From NCBI GenBank assembly GCA_043101835.1, contig JBICHM010000093.1, positions 1 to 5,201 on the forward strand: a DNA stretch of 5,201 nt. The letters run 5' to 3'. Positions 1 to 5,201 of the stretch are shown piece by piece. A program made the position numbers and the translations under genes. Source of the stretch: JBICHM01 sp043101835 (lineage in GTDB: Bacteria > Planctomycetota > Phycisphaerae > Phycisphaerales > UBA1924). Below the pieces are notes generated by a model. It was not told where the DNA came from. It did not search any database and was given only the letters and a program-made list of their open reading frames with translations. Each line of letters begins with the position of its first letter. Position 1 is the first letter of the stretch.

Positions 1-705
1 GTGTGCTTCTTCGACATCGCGCACCGGTTGCCCCTGGGGAACGCCGAGCCGGTGGACAGCCTGGACGATCTGCTGGCGCGCGCCGATGTCGTGACCCTGC
101 ACGTGCCGGGGACGGCGCAGACGCGCAACCTCATCGACGAGGCGCGGCTTGCGCAGATGCGTCCGGGCGCGATGCTTATCAACAACGCGCGGGGTGATGT
201 GGTCGATCTTGACGCCCTGGCGCGCGCCCTGCGCGACGGCCGCCTCGGAGGCGCGGCGGTGGATGTCTTTCCCTCGGAGCCGGCGTCGAACACCGACGCC
301 TTCGCGAGCCCGCTCACCGATGCGCCGAATGTCGTGCTGACGCCCCACATCGGCGGCAGCACGGAAGAGGCGCAGCGCACGATCGCGCTGGAGGTCGCCG
401 GCAAGCTGGCGCGCTACATGAACAACGGCTCCACGCTCGGCTCGGTGAACCTGCCCGAGGTGGACCTGCCAACGCTCAAGGACGGCGCCCATCGGATCTT
501 GCACTACCACCGCAACGTGCCGGGGGTGCTCAGCAAACTGCACACGATGATCGCCGACCTGGGCGTGAACATCACCGCCGAGCACCTGCAGTCAAACGCG
601 CGGTTCGGGTATGTGATCATCGATGTGGACGCGTCGCGCGGCGAAGAGATTAAGCGGGGGCTGGCGCAGATCCCCGAGACGGTGCGCGTCCGCACGCTGT
701 GGTAG
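1..705 (+). CDS. serA: D-3-phosphoglycerate dehydrogenase, C-terminal part (5' end outside window)
   Basis: This enzyme oxidises 3-phosphoglycerate to 3-phosphohydroxypyruvate with NAD+, the first step of cytosolic serine synthesis. The frame is open from base 1 and the GTG there is an internal Val codon: by recalled alignment the visible 234 residues start near residue 177 of the ~410-residue E. coli enzyme. Visible residue 5 is the Asp ending the Rossmann strand that holds the NAD ribose (E. coli Asp181), followed by the characteristic LPLGNA. The catalytic trio is present: Arg64 (in NNARGDVVD), Glu93 (in FPSEPA) and His116 (in LTPHIGGS), matching Arg240, Glu269 and His292. A C-terminal ACT domain (about residues 163-234) keeps the serine-binding residues His170, Asn172 and Asn190 (E. 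coli His344, Asn346, Asn364), so feedback inhibition by serine is likely. The gene ends in TAG with no visible terminator, abutting the convergent phosphatase gene. Other D-2-hydroxyacid dehydrogenases are unlikely given the ACT domain and the close match. Confidence 0.96.
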   Translation: MCFFDIAHRLPLGNAEPVDSLDDLLARADVVTLHVPGTAQTRNLIDEARLAQMRPGAMLINNARGDVVDLDALARALRDGRLGGAAVDVFPSEPASNTDAFASPLTDAPNVVLTPHIGGSTEEAQRTIALEVAGKLARYMNNGSTLGSVNLPEVDLPTLKDGAHRILHYHRNVPGVLSKLHTMIADLGVNITAEHLQSNARFGYVIIDVDASRGEEIKRGLAQIPETVRVRTLW

Positions 706-1518
706 TCAGGCTCCGCCGAGGATCGCGGCGAGCGCGTGGTCGTGCAGGGCGCTGTTGGAGACGAGGATCGCCGACGAGCCGCCCGGGTGGGCGCCCATGC
801 GCGCATGTCCGGACAGATTGGTCGCCCGTCCCCCCGCCTCGGTGACGAGCAGGCCCATCGGCGCGATGTCCCACGGCTGCACGCCGCATTCAATCCAGAC
901 TTCCGCGCGACCCGAGGCGACGAGCGTCGCGCCGGTGAGGTCGCCGCCCGCAGCGGCGTACGCGCACGATCGAGCCAGCGACAGCACCCCGTCGGCGCAT
1001 GGCGCCTGGAGCAAACGCGGGAGTGCGCCCATCGCCAGGATCGATCGCGACCAGTCGCGCTCCGCGGAGACGGTCAGGCGCTCGTCGCCCCGCCACGCGC
1101 CGAGGCCGAGGCCGGCCCAGTACGCCTCGTCGAGCGCGGGCATGGCGAGTGCGCACGCGACGACCTGGCCTTCGCGCTCGCAGGCGATCAGCGGGCCCCA
1201 TGCGCGGTGTGCGCGCGCGAATCTGGAGGTTCCGTCCAGCGGATCGACGATCCAGCGGCGTTCTGCGCTCGCGTGGGCGCCGTCGTGGGCGCCGGACTCC
1301 TCAGTGAGGATGGCCGCGCCCGGATCCTGCTCTCGCAGCACGGCGAGGATTGCGCCTTCGGCGGCGTGGTCGGCCTCGGTGACGAGCGATCCGTCGGCCT
1401 TGGTGCGTGTGTCGATGCGCCGGCGGAAACGCGCCAGCAGCTCGCCGGATGCGGCGGCGACGGCGGCGCGCGCGGCGGCGCTGAGGCGTTCGATCTCGCT
1501 GCGTTCGGCGCTGGTCAT
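706..1518 (-). CDS. hisN: Histidinol-phosphatase / inositol monophosphatase family protein
   Basis: A 270-residue Mg2+-dependent phosphatase of the IMPase superfamily, cytosolic and about the usual family length. Metal and substrate motifs are intact: Lys40 and Asp50 (in TKADGSLVTEAD), Glu73-Glu74 (in ILTEESG), the WIVDPLDGT block with Asp92, Asp95 and Thr97, and the C-terminal PWDIAPMGLLVTEAGG block with Asp217. The stretches GGDLTGATLVASGRAEVWIE and VQPWD resemble HisN-type histidinol-phosphatases, which remove phosphate from L-histidinol phosphate in the penultimate stage of histidine synthesis. This subfamily call is by resemblance; inositol-1-phosphatase or CysQ-like 3',5'-bisphosphate nucleotidase activity cannot be excluded, and no other his gene is in view. 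The ATG at 1518 is chosen because it gives a normal family N-terminus (ERLSAAARAAVAAASGELL). No Shine-Dalgarno sequence precedes it. It follows the DUF748 gene by 32 bases on the same strand and is probably co-transcribed; its TGA abuts the serA TAG. Confidence 0.88.
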   Translation of the reverse strand: MTSAERSEIERLSAAARAAVAAASGELLARFRRRIDTRTKADGSLVTEADHAAEGAILAVLREQDPGAAILTEESGAHDGAHASAERRWIVDPLDGTSRFARAHRAWGPLIACEREGQVVACALAMPALDEAYWAGLGLGAWRGDERLTVSAERDWSRSILAMGALPRLLQAPCADGVLSLARSCAYAAAGGDLTGATLVASGRAEVWIECGVQPWDIAPMGLLVTEAGGRATNLSGHARMGAHPGGSSAILVSNSALHDHALAAILGGA

Positions 1519-1530
1519 GCGCCGAGTGTA
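1519..1530 (-). promoter_or_regulatory. Possible leaderless promoter (-10 TACACT) for the phosphatase gene
   Basis: In the 32-base gap before the phosphatase start, the minus strand reads TACACT (1530-1525), six bases (CGGCGC), then ATG at 1518. TACACT matches the sigma-70 -10 consensus at 4 of 6 positions and fits the TANNNT form; its spacing would put transcription start at or beside the A of ATG, giving a leaderless mRNA. This would agree with the missing Shine-Dalgarno sequence. The -35 side is poor: the best match is CTGAGG at an 18-base spacing, overlapping the DUF748 stop. The spacing and sequence are observed; promoter function is inference from a very short element. Confidence 0.25.
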
Positions 1531-1550
1531 CCGGCGAGCAGCGCGCCGCC

Positions 1551-4500
1551 TCAGCCGCCGCCCAGATCGAAGACGACGCGGGGCGATTCGTCGTCGGTGG
1601 CTGGTCGGGGGTCGCCGATGGTGATGCGCGCTGATTCGACGCCGGCGTCGGCGATCATCGCGCGGGCCGCGGCTTCGGCGCGCCTGCGAGCGAGGTCGGC
1701 GAGTTGCGCTTCGGCGATGTCGATCGAGCCGAGGAGCGCCGCCTCCATCTCCTCGGGCGCGACATCGATCTGGTCGCGGGCGCCGGGCGGGACGGGCACG
1801 CGGATCGGCGCGCGATCGGGGAATCGCTCGGCGAAGAGCGCTTCGAGCTGCACGAGATACGAGGCGTCGTCGAGGCCCATGACGCCGGGGTCGGCCGCCT
1901 GCGCGCGGGTCAGCAGGCTGGCGTCGAGCGCCGCGCGCCGGAGGGCGTCGCCATCGGCGACGGGATCGAAGACGCCGGTGGCGGTGAGCGTGAGCGCGGG
2001 TCGTTCGACGAGCGCGCGACCGAGCGTATCGACCGTGGAGAGCGTGTCCGGCGTGAGGGAGTCGGCGCCCGGCGCAAATGGCGCCTGCGAGAGATCGACG
2101 TCCTTGCCCGGCGCGAAGGCGTTGGCGAGCAGTTGGAATGGGGCGGTCGCCGCGCGACCGAGGATGCCGAAAAACGCCTCCCAGATCACGCCGCCGAGCG
2201 TGAACTTCGGGTCGGTCATATCGCCGGAGAAGGGCACATCGACGGGGATCTCGTTGTTCCGATTCCGGAGCAGATTGATGCCGAGCTTGAGCGGGAGGTC
2301 GGGCGCGTCCGGCGCCTCGACGCGTTCGCCAAGGTAGAACTCGCTGAGGGTGACGCCGAGCCTGCCGTCGACCCTGCCGTCCTCGGCGCGCACGGGGAGG
2401 CGAAGCGTGAGGCGACCGCGATCGATCGACCAGCCGAGTCGAGGCTCGACGAGCGGGCTGTAGGGGCGCGTCGGCAGCGCATCCATCTCGACGACGACAT
2501 CGGCGTAGGGCGGGGCGCGGAAGGCGTCGACCTCGCCGTTGACGCGCAGTGCGCCGCTGCCCTGCACCGCGGCGCTCAACGCGATCGTGGCGATGGTCTG
2601 GCCGTCGCTTGCGATGTTGGCCAGGTCGAGGTCCGCGCTTTCGACGATGATCGACAGGTCCTCTGCGCCGGCGGTGTCGATCAGTTCGATACGCCCGTCG
2701 CGGAGCGCGAGCGTGTCGATACGCAGCGCGAGGGGGAGTGCAGGGAGGGCGATCTCGGTCTCGACTTCCGGCGCGCTACCGCTCGCCGGCGCTCCGGTGC
2801 GGACCAGATCCATGCGCCTGCGCACCGCCGGCGCCTGCACAGCGACGCTGCCGACGGCGAGCGACCCGGCGCCCTGGTCGAACGCGATACCGCTGAGTCG
2901 GGCGCTCGCGGCCTCGCCGTGCAATCCGTCCTGCTCAGGCACATCGACAACGAGGCCGGCGGCGTCGACATCGCCGTCGAAGGTGAGCGTCTCGGCGTCG
3001 AGCGCGAGGGCGCCACGGACCGTGGCGTCGCCGACGGCGCCGGCGAGGGATTGCCCGAGGTCGGCGTCGAGTCGTGCGCCACGAGCGGTGGCTGCGCCCT
3101 CCCATTGCAGTGCCGGGCCGTCGGCGGCGAGTGTAGCGCGCGCCTCGCCGTCGAGGGCAAGGGCCTCGGCTTCGAGCAGCGTCCGCTCGCCCGCCTGGTC
3201 GCGCGCTTCGAGGGCGGTGACGCCGGCTTCGCCGCGCCAGGTCAGGGTGATCGGCTCGCCGTCGCGCATCGAGAGCGTCGCGGCGCCGGAGGCGCCCGCG
3301 GCGCCGCCGGTGAGGCGGGGTGCGGGGAACGGCTCTGGCAGCTCGCGAGGAAGGTAGGGCGCAAAGGTCGCCAGCGCGATGTCACTGGCCTCCACCTGGA
3401 CTTCGGCGCCGAACTCGAGGGGGCGAATCTGACCGGTCGCCGCGAGCGGGGCGCTGCCATCGAGCCGCGCGGTCCCCGTGAAGGGTGTGCGGAAGTCCTC
3501 GCCGGATCGGATCGGGCCGGCCTCGAGGCTGATGGCGCTCAGCTCGATGCGCACCGGGTCGGGCGTCGATCGATCGGCGAATGTGGCGGCGGCGCCGTCG
3601 ATCTCAATGGCGCCGACATCGATGGTCCAGTCGAGCGTCACATCCTCAACGAGATGCCGGATGGCCGTCTCAAGCTGTACGAGCGGGTACTCGATCGATC
3701 GCACATCGACGCGCTGCGACCGGTCGAGGGCCGCGGCTTCGCGTCGCTCGCGCGCCTCGCGTTCGAAGCGCGCGATGCGCAGCGCGCCGCCGGCTTCGCG
3801 AACGATGCTCGCGTCGCTGTTCTCGATGCGCACCGCGCCGACGGCGAGCCGGCGGGCATCCGCGTCGATCTCCACTCCGGTCACCTCGACGAGGGGGGCG
3901 CCGAGCACGCGCTCGCCCGACTCATTCACGACGATGTCTTCGAGCAGCACGCGCTGCACGGCCACGCTGGCGCGGTCCTGCTCCCTGACGGGAGCGAGGT
4001 CGTAGCCGACCTCCACCGAGAGGCGCCCTTCGTCGATGCGGAGCGAGGTGAACTGGCTCGCGTAGGGCATGAAGGACGGCAGGTCGAGGCCTGTGAGGGT
4101 AAGCGAGCCGGTCGCGGTCAGGGGGTTGAGATAGAAGGCGCCCGTCCACTCGACCGCCGCGCCGTCGGCGAGCGCCGCCACGATGCGGTGGTTGTTCTCG
4201 TGCTCGGGGTCGGTGTCGAGCCCGTCGATGGTGAAGTTGAGATGTTCGATGCGCTTTTCGAAGACCTCATCGAGACGCTCGTCGCGGAAGGTCGCGCTGG
4301 CGTCGAGCGCTGCGAGCTCTGTGATCACGATGCGGGGGATGCGGCGCAGCGGCTCGCCGGCGCTCGTTGTCGGCGTGTCTTCGAGTTGGTCGATGAGGTT
4401 GATGCGCCCGGCATCGTCGATGGCGATGAATCCCTCGGGCCCTGTCACCACGGCGCGTCGGAAGCGGAACCCGGGGCGGAAGATCGACGCGACGAGCTGG

Positions 4501-4826
4501 AAGTCGCCGTCGAAGCGTTCGAACCCCGCCAGGCGCTCGCCGGCGTCGTCATCGATCGCGAGCCCTTCGAGGGTGAGCGCGAGCGTGAAGGGGTTGAAGG
4601 CGGCGCGATCGAGCGCCACTGCGCCCCGCAGCCGCGCGTCGAGCCGCGGCACGCCGACTTTCTGAATCAGCAGCGGCACGCCGAAGAAACCGAAGAGGAT
4701 GTAGACCACGGCGCATACGACGAGGCCGATGCCGGCGCGTCGCCCCCAGCGCCGGCGACGCTTCGTCTTCGGCTGCTCGCCGGCGGATTTCGCCGGCTTC
4801 GGCACGGGTGTCTTCGCGTCAGTCAT
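1551..4826 (-). CDS. DUF748 / AsmA-like membrane-anchored envelope protein
   Basis: A 1,091-residue protein of the DUF748 family, distantly related to AsmA/TamB proteins. Order: a Lys/Arg-rich N-terminus (residues 1-30, with KTKRRRRWGRR), one membrane helix (about 31-54), the family hallmark NPFTL at 78-82 followed by TLEGL, then a long region of short amphipathic beta-strand-like segments rich in Ala, Gly, Asp and Leu. The conserved C-terminal block follows: YSPLVEP...LGW near 789, LPLKLGINLLRNRNN from 844, and TDPKFTLGGVIWEAF from 871. ERPALTLTATG at 941 begins an OmpA-like tail resembling that of many DUF748 members. The topology predicts an inner-membrane anchor with most of the chain in the periplasm. 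Its function is unknown; relatives are implicated in outer-membrane lipid or protein homeostasis, so a lipid-conducting beta groove is inference. I chose ATG 4826 over ATG 4857-4859: it overlaps the upstream FKBP stop by 8 bases, has a G-run (4836-4840) nine bases upstream as a weak ribosome site, and still leaves a complete anchor. The phosphatase gene follows. Confidence 0.9.
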   Translation of the reverse strand: MTDAKTPVPKPAKSAGEQPKTKRRRRWGRRAGIGLVVCAVVYILFGFFGVPLLIQKVGVPRLDARLRGAVALDRAAFNPFTLALTLEGLAIDDDAGERLAGFERFDGDFQLVASIFRPGFRFRRAVVTGPEGFIAIDDAGRINLIDQLEDTPTTSAGEPLRRIPRIVITELAALDASATFRDERLDEVFEKRIEHLNFTIDGLDTDPEHENNHRIVAALADGAAVEWTGAFYLNPLTATGSLTLTGLDLPSFMPYASQFTSLRIDEGRLSVEVGYDLAPVREQDRASVAVQRVLLEDIVVNESGERVLGAPLVEVTGVEIDADARRLAVGAVRIENSDASIVREAGGALRIARFEREARERREAAALDRSQRVDVRSIEYPLVQLETAIRHLVEDVTLDWTIDVGAIEIDGAAATFADRSTPDPVRIELSAISLEAGPIRSGEDFRTPFTGTARLDGSAPLAATGQIRPLEFGAEVQVEASDIALATFAPYLPRELPEPFPAPRLTGGAAGASGAATLSMRDGEPITLTWRGEAGVTALEARDQAGERTLLEAEALALDGEARATLAADGPALQWEGAATARGARLDADLGQSLAGAVGDATVRGALALDAETLTFDGDVDAAGLVVDVPEQDGLHGEAASARLSGIAFDQGAGSLAVGSVAVQAPAVRRRMDLVRTGAPASGSAPEVETEIALPALPLALRIDTLALRDGRIELIDTAGAEDLSIIVESADLDLANIASDGQTIATIALSAAVQGSGALRVNGEVDAFRAPPYADVVVEMDALPTRPYSPLVEPRLGWSIDRGRLTLRLPVRAEDGRVDGRLGVTLSEFYLGERVEAPDAPDLPLKLGINLLRNRNNEIPVDVPFSGDMTDPKFTLGGVIWEAFFGILGRAATAPFQLLANAFAPGKDVDLSQAPFAPGADSLTPDTLSTVDTLGRALVERPALTLTATGVFDPVADGDALRRAALDASLLTRAQAADPGVMGLDDASYLVQLEALFAERFPDRAPIRVPVPPGARDQIDVAPEEMEAALLGSIDIAEAQLADLARRRAEAAARAMIADAGVESARITIGDPRPATDDESPRVVFDLGGG
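4819..4826 (-). promoter_or_regulatory. Stop/start overlap ATGACTGA coupling FKBP and DUF748 genes
   Basis: On the minus strand the eight bases read ATGACTGA: the ATG starts the DUF748 frame and the TGA ends the FKBP frame, one frame apart. The only ribosome-site candidate upstream is a run of five G (4840-4836) nine bases before the ATG, which is weak. The geometry suggests that ribosomes finishing the FKBP gene re-initiate on DUF748, keeping their synthesis coupled. The overlap is seen directly; coupling is inferred. Confidence 0.6.
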
Positions 4827-5201
4827 CGGTCGGCGCCCCCGTCGTGCGCTCGCGAACATCGAGCAGTTCCACAGTGAAGACGAGCGTCGATCCGGCCGGA
4901 ATCGTCACGTCGCCGGTCGCCTCGTCGGTCACGGGCACATCGGCGTAGCCGAGCTCCGGGGGCACGACGATGCGCCGGCGCCCCCCTTCGCGCAGGCCGA
5001 CCATGCCGTCGCGCAGGCCGGCGACCATCGACGCGACGGGCCAGGGCCCGTCCTGCCCGCCGGCGGGCGTTCGCGCGAACACGGGGCCGCCCTGCACGCG
5101 CCCTTCGTAGCGGATGATGACCAGTGACTCGAGTGCGCAGACGTCGCCGTCGCCCTCGCGCAGCGTTGTGACGATCAGGCCGGGCGGGAACTCACCGGCA
5201 G
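4819..5201 (-). CDS. FKBP-type peptidyl-prolyl cis-trans isomerase, C-terminal part (5' end outside window)
   Basis: The minus-strand frame is open from the right edge to a TGA at 4819-4821, giving 126 residues of a longer protein. FKBPs catalyse cis-trans isomerisation of Xaa-Pro bonds and act as folding helpers in cytosol or periplasm. FKBP landmarks in order: LVIIRYEGRVQGGPVF (residues 26-41), GLRDGMVGLREGGRRRIVVP (61-80), PPELGY (80-85) and IPAGSTLVFTVELLDV (100-115). Compared with human FKBP12, Tyr31 (Tyr26), Phe41 (Phe36), Tyr85 (Tyr82) and Phe108 (Phe99) are kept, but FDSS has become FART, so Asp37 is Ala42, and the Trp59 position is Leu62. The fold call is firm; catalytic activity is uncertain. 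The true start and any signal peptide or lipobox lie outside the window; a GTG at 5097 falls inside the fold and is not a plausible start. It overlaps the DUF748 start by 8 bases and is probably upstream in the same operon. Confidence 0.88.
   Translation of the reverse strand, partial: AGEFPPGLIVTTLREGDGDVCALESLVIIRYEGRVQGGPVFARTPAGGQDGPWPVASMVAGLRDGMVGLREGGRRRIVVPPELGYADVPVTDEATGDVTIPAGSTLVFTVELLDVRERTTGAPTDD

Noticed and set aside
1..3. GTG at base 1 as the start of serA.
   Set aside because: It lies at the end of a Rossmann strand in the middle of the enzyme; the first NAD-binding and substrate-binding segments must be upstream of the window.
1532..1548. Small inverted repeat CGGCG-N7-CGCCG in the DUF748-phosphatase gap as a terminator.
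   Set aside because: The stem is only 5 bp, has no T-tract on either strand and is easily expected by chance in such GC-rich DNA.
736..2337. A 533-codon plus-strand open frame across the phosphatase gene and the DUF748 3' end.
   Set aside because: It spans two convincing minus-strand genes and their gap, has low-complexity Arg/Ala/Ser composition and no family motif; long shadow frames are common at this GC content.
4827..4859. An upstream ATG that would lengthen the DUF748 protein by 11 residues (MFASARRGRRP).
   Set aside because: It would deepen the overlap with the FKBP gene to 41 bases without adding a family feature; ATG 4826 gives a tight 8-base overlap and an intact anchor.
1704..4877. 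A 1,057-codon open frame on the plus strand opposite the DUF748 gene.
   Set aside because: It is the antisense shadow of a GC-rich gene: the product is an Arg/Glu/Gly/Ala/Asp-rich string with no recognisable domain, whereas the minus-strand frame shows clear DUF748 family blocks.
5095..5097. GTG as a start for a short 92-residue FKBP protein.
   Set aside because: The same frame stays open to the window edge and the upstream residues (LVIIRYEG) are part of the FKBP fold, so this is an internal Val codon.

Overview
This is a GC-rich window (roughly two thirds G+C by eye) packed with coding sequence, and it looks like an ordinary chromosomal housekeeping region. A long AsmA-like/DUF748 envelope protein points to a diderm (Gram-negative-type) bacterium. 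The GC richness, the weak or missing Shine-Dalgarno sequences and the protein mix would suit a planctomycete (for example Phycisphaerae) or a similar lineage, but that placement is a low-confidence inference. I see no RNA gene, mobile element, CRISPR array, phage gene or defence system.

Layout: bases 1-705 (+) hold the 3' part of serA, D-3-phosphoglycerate dehydrogenase of the E. coli type with a C-terminal ACT domain; its first ~175 codons lie to the left of the window. Directly abutting it, with no spacer, is a convergent gene on the minus strand (706-1518) for a histidinol-phosphatase/inositol-monophosphatase family enzyme. A 32-base gap (1519-1550), the only real intergenic space, separates it from a 1,091-residue DUF748/AsmA-like protein (1551-4826, minus). 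That start codon overlaps by 8 bases the stop of an FKBP-type peptidyl-prolyl isomerase (4819-5201, minus), whose 5' end lies beyond the right edge.

The three minus-strand genes run FKBP -> DUF748 -> phosphatase and probably form one transcription unit; FKBP and DUF748 look translationally coupled. A possible leaderless promoter in the 32-base gap might let the phosphatase gene also be transcribed on its own. An FKBP-fold folding factor next to a membrane-anchored envelope protein is a plausible functional pair. The phosphatase and serA both belong to amino-acid metabolism but are on opposite strands and need not be co-regulated.

No undescribed system is apparent. The points most worth a second look are the divergent FKBP active site, the over-representation of the palindrome CGATCG in several reading frames, the TACACT-N6-ATG arrangement before the phosphatase gene, and the very tight gene junctions.
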